Positions 1 through 7,809 of a stretch of 64,000 nt of DNA are shown piece after piece (position 1 is the stretch's first letter; every line of letters starts with the position of its first letter). A program made the position numbers and the translations under genes. The notes under the pieces are model-generated. The model made no database searches. It worked only from the letters and a program-made list of their open reading frames with translations, and was not told the origin of the DNA. Origin of the DNA: Phaeobacter sp. A36a-5a (GTDB lineage: Bacteria > Pseudomonadota > Alphaproteobacteria > Rhodobacterales > Rhodobacteraceae); contig NZ_JBBLYU010000001.1 of the NCBI RefSeq assembly GCF_037911135.1, forward strand, positions 310,001 to 374,000, written 5' to 3'.

Positions 1-768
1 GACGTCATTGCCCAGGCGCGCTGTGCTGCCCTGCTTCACGATTGGGGCGGTGTTGATCGGCGGATCGGAGAATACGCGCGCCGCTGCGACATTATCGGGG
101 TTGCGATAGATATCGGCAGTGGTACCGAACTGGGTGACGCGGCCATCCTGCATCAGCGCGGTCTTCCCACCCAGCAGCAGCGCCTCTTCCGGTTCGGAGG
201 TTGCATAGACCACAACGGCGCCACGACCAGCAAACAGCTCGGGCAGCTGATCGCGCAGCTCTTCGCGCAGCTTGTAGTCGAGGTTCGCCAGCGGCTCATC
301 CAGGAACACCGCACGGCTTTCCTTGGCAATTGCGCGGGCCAGCGCGGTTCGCTGCTGCTGACCACCGGACAGCTCATGCGGGCGACGGTGCAGCATCGGG
401 CGCAGCTGCAGGATGTCTGCGGCTTCTTCGACGCGGCCTTCGATCTCGGACTTCGCCATACCAGCCACCTTCAGCGGCGAGGCGATGTTCTCGTAGACGG
501 TCATATGGGGGTAGTTGATGAAAAACTGGTGCACCAGGCTGATATTGCGCTTCTGAGTGCTGAGCGAGGTCACATCCTGACCATCCATCAGCACCTGTCC
601 GCTGGCAATCGGGTCAAGACCCGCCATCATCTTGATAAGAGAGGTCTTGCCTGACCCGGTGGCGCCCAGAAGGACGTTGAAGTGACCTGGCTCCAGCACA
701 AGGGAGGTTTCCTTGATATGCAGCTGGGCGCCGACGCGTTTGGTCACGTTTCTGAGTTCGAGTGCCAT
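1..768 (-). CDS. ABC transporter ATP-binding protein (sugar/polyol type), 3' end cut by window
   Basis: This is the ATPase of a carbohydrate-type ABC importer, powering uptake at the inner membrane. The translation starts MALELRNVTKRVG. It shows a Walker A GATGSGKTSL near residue 40, the signature LSGGQQQRTALARA and a Walker B AVFLDEPLANLD, in the order of the MalK/UgpC family. The C-terminal regulatory domain runs past base 1, so the gene is partial. It lies 152 bases downstream of the solute-binding protein gene on the same strand and is surely part of the same transporter. Two hairpins sit between the two genes. In glycerol transporters of the Rhizobium GlpS/GlpT kind there are two such ATPases, and a second could lie beyond the window. 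The substrate is not provable from this piece. Confidence 0.9.
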   Translation of the reverse strand, partial: MALELRNVTKRVGAQLHIKETSLVLEPGHFNVLLGATGSGKTSLIKMMAGLDPIASGQVLMDGQDVTSLSTQKRNISLVHQFFINYPHMTVYENIASPLKVAGMAKSEIEGRVEEAADILQLRPMLHRRPHELSGGQQQRTALARAIAKESRAVFLDEPLANLDYKLREELRDQLPELFAGRGAVVVYATSEPEEALLLGGKTALMQDGRVTQFGTTADIYRNPDNVAAARVFSDPPINTAPIVKQGSTARLGNDV

Positions 769-828
769 CTTGCTTTGACTTTCCGGCGGACGGCCTGTTG
801 CGCGCGGCATGCGCGATCTAATTTTGGG

Positions 829-867
829 AAAAAATTGCCCCGGAGAGGGCCAGCCACGCTCCGGGGC
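829..867 (-). terminator. Rho-independent terminator-like hairpin within the ABC operon
   Basis: On the minus strand a 9-base-pair stem (837-845 with 859-867, GCCCCGGAG/CTCCGGGGC) is followed by AA and a run of six T (834-829). It lies between the binding-protein gene and the ATPase gene, so it probably gives partial termination and a higher level of binding protein than of membrane parts. Confidence 0.65.
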
Positions 868-873
868 GAAAGC

Positions 874-906
874 GGGGAGCGCAGCGGATAGGTCCGCGCG
901 CTCCCC
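874..906 (-). other. Strong intergenic stem-loop after the binding-protein gene
   Basis: GGGGAGCGC (874-882) pairs with GCGCTCCCC (898-906), and the inner GCGGA (884-888) pairs with TCCGC (893-897), giving a stem of about 14 pairs with one bulged A. No T-run follows directly. Hairpins placed just 3' of binding-protein genes commonly protect the upstream mRNA segment from 3' exonucleases. That role is inferred here. Confidence 0.6.
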
Positions 907-920
907 ACGGGGAGGAGGGG

Positions 921-2654
921 TTACTCAGATGCCCAGCGGGCAACCAGCTCGTCATAGTTGACGGTCTGGCCCTGCGGCTTCTCATTCTCCAGTTTCGGCT
1001 TGGCGCCGCCATTGGCATACCACCACTCGGCGTCTTTCTCTTCGTTCAGACGCGGGCCGCAGCCGCCATAGACATTCGCCTGCTCGTCTGCACGCTGCAT
1101 ACGGGCCATGGTGATGTCCATTTCCTCGGCCAGACGGTCCATGGCTTCCTGCGGGGTGAAGGCGCCGGAGTTCACGTCACCGATCTGCTGCCACCAGATC
1201 TGGGCCAGCTTCGGATAGTCAGGCACGTTCACGCCGGTCGGGGACCATGCAACGCGGTCGGGCGAACGGTAGAATTCGACCAGACCACCCAGCTTGGGCG
1301 CACGCTCGGTGAAGCTCTCGTGGTTCACGGAAGAGTCACGGATGAAGGTCAGACCAACGTGGGATTTTTTCACGTCAACGGTCTTGGACACAACAAACTG
1401 AGCATAGAGCCAGGCCGCCTTGGCGCGATCAACCGGGGTGGATTTCAGGAAGGTCCAGGAACCCACGTCCTGATAGCCAACCTTCTGGCCTTCTTCCCAG
1501 TAGGGACCATGCGGGCTGGGCGCCATCCGCCACAGCGGGTTGCCCTCGTCGTCAACAGTGTTGTTGCCTTCGGACTTCGGCTTCACCATATCGGCGGTGA
1601 AGGCGGTGTACCAGAAGATCTGCTGGGCTACGTTGCCCTGTGCCAGAGCGGGCAGCGACTGGTAGAAGTCATAGGATGCAGCACCCGGAGGGGCGTATTT
1701 GCGCAGCCATTCGTCCCACTTGCGGATCGCATAGACCGCAGCCGGACCATTGGCAGCACCACCGCGGGTCACGCTTGCACCGGCAGGGTTGCAGGAATCC
1801 GCTTCCATGCGGATGCCCCATTCGTCGATCGGCACACCGTTCGGCTCACCTTTCGAACCGGCACCGGCCATCGACAGCCAGGCGTCGGTCATCCGCCAGC
1901 CAAGGTCAGGCGCGCGCTTGCCGTAGTCCATGTGACCAAAGATTGTGGTCCCGTCGATTTCCTTGACGTCTTCGCTGAAGAATTCGGCGATGTCTTCATA
2001 TGCGGACCAGTTGACCGGAACGCCCAGATCATAGCCGTATTTCTCTTTGAACGCGGCCTGCAGGTCTTCGCGGTCAAACCAGTCCTTGCGGAACCAGTAG
2101 AGGTTCGCAAACTGCTGATCGGGCAGCTGGTAGAGATCGCCATCTGGACCCGTGGTGAACTGGGTGCCCATGAAATCGCCGAGATCCAGACCGGGGTTGG
2201 TGACGTCGAAGAAGTCGCCTTCCATCATGTCGGTCAGGTTATAGGCCAGTTGCAGGCGCGAGTGGGTGCCGATCAGGTCGGAATCGTTGACATAGGCGTC
2301 ATACAGGTTCCGCTTGGTCTGCATTTGCGTCTGCACGGCCTGAACCACTTCACCCTCGCCGAGGATCTGGTGATTCACCTTGATGCCGGTGATTTCCTCG
2401 AACGCTTTGGTCAGCACCTCGGATTCGTAGCTATGCGTCGGAATGCCTTCGGACAGGACGTTGATTTCCATGCCCTTGAACGGCTCGGACGCCTTGATGA
2501 ACCATTGCATCTCCGAGAGCTGTTCATCCTTGGTCAGAACCGAGGGCTGGAACTCTTCGTCGATCCATTTCTTGGCAGCGGCCTCATCGGCATAGGCTGC
2601 CTGTCCCGCGACCACGGCAATAACCGCGGCTGCGGACAAAAGATACTTCCGCAT
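921..2654 (-). CDS. ABC transporter extracellular solute-binding protein, probably glycerol/polyol (GlpV-like)
   Basis: Periplasmic binding protein of about 577 residues that captures the substrate for the ABC importer. The N-terminus MRKYLLSAAAVIAVVAGQAAYA is a clear Sec signal peptide with probable cleavage after AYA. The mature part has the features of a family 1 binding protein (the TKAFEEITGIKVNHQILGEG region near residue 75, many surface aromatics, a C-terminal WARWASE-like tail). Its unusual length, well over the usual 400-430 for sugar binding proteins, matches the GlpV group of glycerol transporters known from Rhizobium; the assignment rests on that and is moderate. The start is chosen at 2654 because GGGAGGAG lies 5 bases upstream on the minus strand, and the longer reading would precede the signal peptide. 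It is the first gene of the operon, with the ATPase following. Confidence 0.85.
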   Translation of the reverse strand: MRKYLLSAAAVIAVVAGQAAYADEAAAKKWIDEEFQPSVLTKDEQLSEMQWFIKASEPFKGMEINVLSEGIPTHSYESEVLTKAFEEITGIKVNHQILGEGEVVQAVQTQMQTKRNLYDAYVNDSDLIGTHSRLQLAYNLTDMMEGDFFDVTNPGLDLGDFMGTQFTTGPDGDLYQLPDQQFANLYWFRKDWFDREDLQAAFKEKYGYDLGVPVNWSAYEDIAEFFSEDVKEIDGTTIFGHMDYGKRAPDLGWRMTDAWLSMAGAGSKGEPNGVPIDEWGIRMEADSCNPAGASVTRGGAANGPAAVYAIRKWDEWLRKYAPPGAASYDFYQSLPALAQGNVAQQIFWYTAFTADMVKPKSEGNNTVDDEGNPLWRMAPSPHGPYWEEGQKVGYQDVGSWTFLKSTPVDRAKAAWLYAQFVVSKTVDVKKSHVGLTFIRDSSVNHESFTERAPKLGGLVEFYRSPDRVAWSPTGVNVPDYPKLAQIWWQQIGDVNSGAFTPQEAMDRLAEEMDITMARMQRADEQANVYGGCGPRLNEEKDAEWWYANGGAKPKLENEKPQGQTVNYDELVARWASE

Positions 2655-2981
2655 CTTTCTCCTCCCTAGTGATTTATTGTGGCCAAAGATGCCCCGTGGC
2701 ACCCGGCTGACAAACAGGTTCCATACCGCAGTCTATCTTGTCAAACTAATTTTTTAGTTTATCGTAAGGCGCTGAATTTTAAAGATAAGTAAATCCACCT
2801 TGAGGCGAGTGATCTGACCGTGCGGATGGGCTCTGCGGTGCTGCATCGCGGCAATCGTCGCGGGAATCCCACAGTGCGCGATCCGCACTTGCGTGCACGG
2901 CAACGGTAGCGGCCATTGCCGCCGCGCCGAATGGCGAAATTTGCCGTCGCTGACAGGGGGTTTTGCCGCTAAGGAGAGGTC
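2655..2981. promoter_or_regulatory. Divergent promoter region between the binding-protein gene and the rRNA methyltransferase gene
   Basis: No credible gene is seen here. The part nearest the binding-protein gene is AT-rich. A TTGACA box (2744-2739, minus strand) could be the -35 of the transporter operon; I see no convincing -10 at the ideal spacing. The 18-base palindrome at 2743-2760 abuts and overlaps it. Confidence 0.5.
2743..2760. promoter_or_regulatory. Candidate operator: perfect palindrome AAACTAATTTTTTAGTTT
   Basis: AAACTA and TAGTTT are perfect inverted arms around a T-rich centre. The site overlaps the TTGACA box of the transporter promoter by two bases, the right place for a transcription factor. 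A near-identical palindrome stands at 51105-51122 before the glutamine-synthetase-like gene. The regulator is unknown; ROK or IclR families are possible. Confidence 0.55.
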
Positions 2982-4112
2982 ATGGATACATGTGATACAT
3001 TCGAGATCTTCCTGACCGCCCCTCCGGGGATGGAGCAGACCCTGCAGCGCGAAGCGACGGAGGCTGGCTTTGCCGGTGCCAAAACGGTACCCGGTGGCGT
3101 CACTTTTGAAGGCGGCTGGCCCGATGTCTGGCGCGCCAATCTGCAATTGCGCGGCGCCGCGCGCGTGCTGGCCCGTATCGGTTCTTTCCGTGCGTTTCAC
3201 CTCGCGCAGCTCGACAAGCGCGCCCGCAAATTTCCCTGGTCGGATGTGCTGCGCGCGGATGTCCCGGTCCGCGTGGAGACCACAACCAACAAGAAATCCA
3301 AGATCTACCACGCAGGTGCGGCCACCCAGCGTATCGAACGTGCGATCACAGAGGAGCTTGGCGCCGAGATCAGCGCCGATGCCCCCATCACGGTGAAACT
3401 GCGGATCGAGGATAATCTCTGCACCTTCAGCGTCGATACCTCCGGCGAGGGGCTGCACAAGCGCGGTCACAAGACAGCCGTGGGCAAGGCGCCGATGCGC
3501 GAGAACCTCGCCGCTCTGTTCCTGCGGGACTGCGGGTATGACGGGCAGGAGCCCGTGGTGGATCCGATGTGCGGCTCCGGCACCTTTGTGATCGAGGCGG
3601 CCGAGATCGCCAGAGGGCTGTTTCCCGGCCGCAGCCGCAGTTTTGCGTTTGAACAGATGGCCAGCTTTGATCCCGATGCTTGGCAGGCCCTGCGTGCTGA
3701 GCAGAACCCGCGCCAGACCAGCGCACGCTGCTACGGATCCGACCGCAATGATGGCGCGGTTGACATGGCCACCGCCAATGCCGAACGGGCAGGGGTCGGC
3801 GATCTGGTGACCATTGTTCAGCAGGCGGTCAGCGACCTGACGCCACCGGATCTGGGTCCGGAGGGCAAACCGGGTCTGGTGATCGTGAACCCGCCTTATG
3901 GCGCGCGGATCGGCAACAAGAAGCTGCTCTATGCGCTCTATGCGGCGCTTGGGGAAACGCTGATGGTCCGTTTCAGTGGTTGGCGCGTCGGCATCGTTAC
4001 CAGCGAGACCTCCTTGGCCAAGGCGACGAATTTGCCCTTCAAACCCTTTGGTCCGCCGGTGGCCCATGGCGGTTTGAAGATCCGGCTGTTCCAGACCAAT
4101 CCGCTGCCATAG
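2982..4112 (+). CDS. THUMP-domain class I RNA methyltransferase (RlmL N-domain/YcbY-like)
   Basis: SAM-dependent N2-guanosine methyltransferase of the RlmL type, acting on 23S rRNA in the family members studied. The protein has 376 residues. The N-terminal ~160 residues form the ferredoxin-like plus THUMP part (FEIFLTAPPGMEQTLQREA at 8-26). The catalytic half has the SAM motif VVDPMCGSGTFVIEAAEIA (about 190-208) and the base-flipping motif IVNPPYGARIG (about 300-310), as in the family. It is shorter than E. coli RlmKL, which carries a second methyltransferase domain. The start ATG follows TAAGGAGAGG, a strong ribosome binding site. It stands divergent from the transporter operon and convergent with the DgoK-like gene, so it is probably monocistronic. 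Exact target position is inferred from family only. Confidence 0.9.
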   Translation: MDTCDTFEIFLTAPPGMEQTLQREATEAGFAGAKTVPGGVTFEGGWPDVWRANLQLRGAARVLARIGSFRAFHLAQLDKRARKFPWSDVLRADVPVRVETTTNKKSKIYHAGAATQRIERAITEELGAEISADAPITVKLRIEDNLCTFSVDTSGEGLHKRGHKTAVGKAPMRENLAALFLRDCGYDGQEPVVDPMCGSGTFVIEAAEIARGLFPGRSRSFAFEQMASFDPDAWQALRAEQNPRQTSARCYGSDRNDGAVDMATANAERAGVGDLVTIVQQAVSDLTPPDLGPEGKPGLVIVNPPYGARIGNKKLLYALYAALGETLMVRFSGWRVGIVTSETSLAKATNLPFKPFGPPVAHGGLKIRLFQTNPLP

Positions 4113-4127
4113 GCGCTCTGGCAGATC

Positions 4128-5036
4128 CTAGGATGTGATGCCCCGCCAGGCCCGGACCAGACCGGCCAGAGCCATGCGATCGGCGTCGGTACGGGTAACC
4201 GGCACGCCCTGGTGATTGAGCGCAAGACAATAGGGCACATCCAGCGGCGCAGCTGCGATCAGGGCAACATTCTGCCCTAACCAATAGGGGCGCGCCGCCG
4301 ACAGCTCTGCACCAAGGAGCAGCCCCCAAAGACGCGCAGAGGTTTCGCTGTCTGATCCGTCCCGCAGAACCTGAAGCTCGGCCAAACGCGCGGCCAGGGC
4401 TTCAGGTTTGGACTGGATGGTTTCCATCGCCGCTGTCAGAGCGGTGCGCTCGGCACTCTGAAATTCTGCGCCCCCCTCAATGCCCAATCCCGGCGCCAGG
4501 CTGCGCCACAGTCCGGGTGTCAGAAAGCTCTGAAAACTGACCACTTCCTCTGCGCTGATCAGTGCCCAATGGGTCGTCACCCCAGCAATGCAGATCACGC
4601 CGTCCCAGTCGGGGTTGAGGCTGAGGAACCCCGCAATGCGATTGACGGCACCGCGCATCACTCCAACCGGAGCGCTTTGTGACAGCCCGCCAAGCAGCCG
4701 CAGCGGGTGCGTCCCCAGCATCGCCTCTCCCATCGGCAGCTCCGTGACCTTGGCAGGCACCGCGATCGTGCCCGTCGTGCCGCCCCGCAGGCTGTCATCA
4801 TTGAGCAGGATCGGCGTCTCCGGGGCGCAGCCATGCAGCGTGCCAACCAGCCCGGCCAGATCCGCCATCAAATCGGCGCCTGTGCTGGCGGAGACATGTT
4901 GCACTGCGTCCCCTTCGTTCATCAGCCAGACCATCAAGCGACCGTCTGCGTGATCCGCAGCCACCCAGTTGGCAGATTTCATCGGGGCGGCCCCGGCGGT
5001 TGATGCAGAGAATGGCTCAGAAGATGCAGCGCACAT
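4128..5036 (-). CDS. 2-dehydro-3-deoxygalactonokinase (DgoK)-like protein, possibly not an active kinase
   Basis: About 302 residues, resembling DgoK along most of its length: HPLRLLGGLSQSAPVGVMRGAVNRIAGFL and IAGVTTHWALISAEEVVSFQSFLTP equal the family blocks around the GEETQ/GTHSKW motifs. DgoK phosphorylates 2-keto-3-deoxygalactonate in galactose breakdown. The expected N-terminal nucleotide-phosphate motif of the family (WGTT/WGSS after a conserved Asp) reads NWVAADHADGRLMVWLM here, so the Thr/Ser-rich phosphate loop is lost; the middle motif reads IAGVTTHWA rather than a GTHSKW form. It may therefore be a degenerate paralogue. The start at 5036 was chosen for AAAAGGA eight bases upstream; MKSANW downstream is an alternative. 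No other galactonate gene is nearby. Confidence 0.65.
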   Translation of the reverse strand: MCAASSEPFSASTAGAAPMKSANWVAADHADGRLMVWLMNEGDAVQHVSASTGADLMADLAGLVGTLHGCAPETPILLNDDSLRGGTTGTIAVPAKVTELPMGEAMLGTHPLRLLGGLSQSAPVGVMRGAVNRIAGFLSLNPDWDGVICIAGVTTHWALISAEEVVSFQSFLTPGLWRSLAPGLGIEGGAEFQSAERTALTAAMETIQSKPEALAARLAELQVLRDGSDSETSARLWGLLLGAELSAARPYWLGQNVALIAAAPLDVPYCLALNHQGVPVTRTDADRMALAGLVRAWRGITS

Positions 5037-5855
5037 GTTGATGTCCTTTTGCCCGGATCCCGAAACGGGAATGCGGTGACGGCGGTTTCCGGCACCAAGC
5101 CCCTCCTTGCCAAGTTCCGGGTCAATGATCAACGTCAGCCCCGGATTTGGCGCCATTTGGCTTCAGGCGACAATCGGGCCCGGATTGGCGCTATTTTTGT
5201 TTCGGCAATGGCGGGGAAATGGTTAACGGATCCAGCCGCCCGATGAAGAAGGTTAACATTCCTTATTGGATAAGCCGGGCGTGGACTCGAATTTAGCCAT
5301 GAGTCTTGGTTGATTCCTTATACTTTTGGGTAGGCTGCGGAGATAGTTCCTATCCTTTAGAGGAATTGTTTCTCAGTTGGCGCCCTGATTTACTGAAAAT
5401 TGAGCGAATACTGCCCTATCTCCGATTTTACTGAGATTTGCGTAAAATTGCTTTATTAAGAAATGGCCGCAATTGCGGTTCGGAGGGCGACCTGAACGGG
5501 CCGCCTGATTGGGACGAAGGTGCCAGCCTCATGGGGGTGCGGCTGGAGAAGAACCATCGATCTTATTGGACTTGGGACCCGGGGCGCTGTCGTGCCGGGA
5601 TACTCAGATTGGTGCGAGTACGCCCGCTTTGGCGGGGCAATGTCGCTGTTGTTTCAGCGCACGGGTGAGGATCGCGGGGGCGGTCCTAGATTGGGGTTGG
5701 AAATGAAGGATTTCGTGCAAGAGGGGGCTGCTCGCCCGTCTGGTGTTGCGGTCGGTCGGGCGACATGGTCGCGCTGGCCGTTGGTCGGAAACGGCTATCC
5801 TGTGGCATTGGTCAGGGAAGCGCGTTTTGTGTCTGTCGCCAAGTCCGTTGCCAAT
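5037..5855. promoter_or_regulatory. Long leader/promoter region of the exopolysaccharide locus
   Basis: No convincing gene is visible up to the sugar transferase. From about 5240 to 5465 the sequence is clearly more AT-rich than the flanks, as expected for promoters. TTTACTGA occurs twice (5389-5396 and 5427-5434) in similar 18-base surroundings, and a perfect 12-base palindrome CCGCAATTGCGG lies at 5467-5478. These are candidate regulator sites for the polysaccharide genes. The part from 5500 to 5855 is open in the frame of the sugar transferase and may encode an N-terminal extension if translation starts at 5703 or earlier. Confidence 0.4.
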
Positions 5856-6572
5856 ATGAATGCAGAGATTTCGGCGCGATCATCTTCGCCGCGCCGGGCG
5901 CTCGACAGTCACCTGACCGGACTGCGCGACGACGTTCAGGCCCAGTCCTCGAAAATGTCTCGTCAGGGTTATGCCGTTTTCGGCAAACGTATGCTCGATA
6001 TCACGCTGGTTCTGCTCACACTGCCGATCAGTCTGCCCTTGATCCTGATGGCCGCGCTTGCGCTTTGGCTGGAAGGGGGCAATCCCTTCTACACGCAGGA
6101 TCGCCTTGGCCAGCGCGGGCGGGTATTCTCGATCCTGAAACTGCGCACCATGGTGCGCGATGCCGACAAGCTGCTGGAGCGTTATCTCGCCAGCAATCCG
6201 GCCATGCGGCGCGAATGGGACGAGACGCAGAAGCTGAAGGCAGATCCGCGCATCACGCCGGTCGGCCGCTTCCTGCGCACCACGTCACTGGATGAGCTGC
6301 CACAGCTGTGGAATGTTCTGATCGGTGAGATGAGCCTGGTTGGCCCGCGTCCGATGATGCCCGATCAACTGTCGCTCTATGGCGATGCCACCGCCTATTT
6401 CGATCTCAAACCCGGGATTACCGGTCTCTGGCAGGTCTCGGTGCGTAATGAGAGTGGATTTGCCACCCGCGCCCGCGCCGATACCAGCTATCACGGCGAC
6501 CTGAGCCTGCGCACGGATGTCGATCTTTTGCTGCGGACGGTGGGTGTCGTTCTGCGAGGCACGGGATATTAA
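5856..6572 (+). CDS. Sugar transferase (undecaprenyl-phosphate hexose-1-phosphate transferase, ExoY/WbaP C-domain type)
   Basis: Membrane enzyme that starts repeat-unit synthesis by moving a sugar-1-phosphate onto the lipid carrier at the inner face of the inner membrane. The protein has a membrane-reentrant helix near residues 40-65 ([26 protein letters not shown]), then [42 protein letters not shown] and [12 protein letters not shown], all family hallmarks. With the start at MNAEIS it has 238 residues, near the 226 of ExoY. No good ribosome binding site precedes this ATG, and an in-frame ATG at 5703 (MKDFVQ) would add 51 residues, so the start is uncertain. It is the first gene of the polysaccharide locus and is followed on the same strand by the kinase-like and Wzz genes. 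Confidence 0.9.
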   Translation: MNAEISARSSSPRRALDSHLTGLRDDVQAQSSKMSRQGYAVFGKRMLDITLVLLTLPISLPLILMAALALWLEGGNPFYTQDRLGQRGRVFSILKLRTMVRDADKLLERYLASNPAMRREWDETQKLKADPRITPVGRFLRTTSLDELPQLWNVLIGEMSLVGPRPMMPDQLSLYGDATAYFDLKPGITGLWQVSVRNESGFATRARADTSYHGDLSLRTDVDLLLRTVGVVLRGTGY

Positions 6573-6647
6573 CCGATCGCATCTAACTGTGATGGGCCGG
6601 ACTATAGGCGCATCTTGCCTAACGTGGTAGAACTGCGAGGGGGTTTC

Positions 6648-7706
6648 ATGAAAGATGCGATCAACGACGCGGAGGCCCCTGGCACCTGTGGACAGAAACT
6701 GGAGTGGGACGACCCCATTGCAATGACGCAACAAGGCTTTAAGAGATTTCGCCGCCGCAAGGGGCGCAACTCCTCGGACCCAGAGCATGACACGGCTCTG
6801 ACCGGGCAGCCTCAGTCTGCGCCGAACGCGCCACAACAGGGCGGTGAAAATGCCCGAGAAATGGCGGCTGCCGCGCGCAGCGCGCAGGCCGATGAAGGCA
6901 GACGTTTTGCCCGGCGCCCTGAGAGCAGCAGAAACAGGCCGCTCGAAGGGATCTCAGATACGGATCCAAAGCCGCAGCGCCTGCCCGCGAACCTGCCCGA
7001 GATGTGGGAGCGTCTCCACCGCGTCCCACTGGACATTCGCGGTCATCAGGTGGCGCGCTCGCCGCTGGTGAATTTCTTTCGCAACTCCCCCACCGCAAAC
7101 GCCTTTGACCTGCTGCGCACCCGCCTGCTTCACAGTCTGAAGGCACAGGGCTGGAAGCGGGTTGCCGTCGCGGCGCCGACAGCCGGGTGCGGGGCCACGT
7201 TCTCTGCCGTCAACCTCGCGCTCAGCATGGCGCGGGTTCCGGGGACACGCACGGTGCTGATGGATCTGAATTTTCGCAGACCCGGTGTCGCCTCCGCGCT
7301 GAAACTGCCACCGGCCGGCGATATGCCGGGCTTTCTATCAGGGGAGCTGACACTGGCAGAGCATCTGATCCGCCCCGCCGCGTCTCTGGCCGTCGGGCTG
7401 ACCGCAGCCCCGGACCGCAACGCCGCCGAAATCCTGCATGACGGGCGGTGCGCCAGCGTGATCGACGACATGGTGCTAAGCACGAGCGCGGATGTGACAT
7501 TGTTCGATCTGCCGCCGGTTCTGGAACATGACGATACCGCCGCCTTTCTGCCGCAGGTCGATGGCGTTCTGCTGATTGCCGACGGCACCCGTACCACGGC
7601 GGCACATCTCGCGGCCTGTGAAAAACTCTTTGATGGTCAAACCCAGTTGCTGGGCGTCAGCCTGAACCGCGCGCGGGGCGCCGGTTTGCTGCAATTTGGC
7701 CAATAG
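6648..7706 (+). CDS. CpsD/CapB-type tyrosine-kinase-like ATPase with degenerate Walker A
   Basis: Cytoplasmic partner of the Wzz co-polymerase, of the bacterial tyrosine kinase fold; 352 residues. The first ~120 residues are hydrophilic and low in complexity. The ATPase part follows: APTAGCGATFSAVNLALSMA at about 176-195, the Walker A' TVLMDLNFRRP and the Walker B-like VTLFDLPPV. The usual Lys of the GxGK(S/T) loop is replaced by Ala183 (GCGAT), and the C-terminus ARGAGLLQFGQ has no Tyr cluster. ATP hydrolysis and autophosphorylation are therefore doubtful; a regulatory role by fold alone is possible. The start at 6648 has GAGGGGG seven bases upstream. It sits between the sugar transferase and the Wzz gene, the normal place for such a protein. 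Confidence 0.8.
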   Translation: MKDAINDAEAPGTCGQKLEWDDPIAMTQQGFKRFRRRKGRNSSDPEHDTALTGQPQSAPNAPQQGGENAREMAAAARSAQADEGRRFARRPESSRNRPLEGISDTDPKPQRLPANLPEMWERLHRVPLDIRGHQVARSPLVNFFRNSPTANAFDLLRTRLLHSLKAQGWKRVAVAAPTAGCGATFSAVNLALSMARVPGTRTVLMDLNFRRPGVASALKLPPAGDMPGFLSGELTLAEHLIRPAASLAVGLTAAPDRNAAEILHDGRCASVIDDMVLSTSADVTLFDLPPVLEHDDTAAFLPQVDGVLLIADGTRTTAAHLAACEKLFDGQTQLLGVSLNRARGAGLLQFGQ

Positions 7707-7809
7707 ATCCGACCGGGGACCTCGCCGAGGTCCCTGATCCCGCCTCCCGGCGCGCGCGCCGTTTCTGAACCGACGACCAACCGCAACCAACCATCAAACG
7801 AGCCGACAC

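Noticed and set aside
2754-4067. 437-codon minus-strand frame opposite the rRNA methyltransferase gene
   Set aside because: The plus strand has SAM and NPPY motifs and a strong ribosome binding site; the minus-strand product looks like an antisense shadow.
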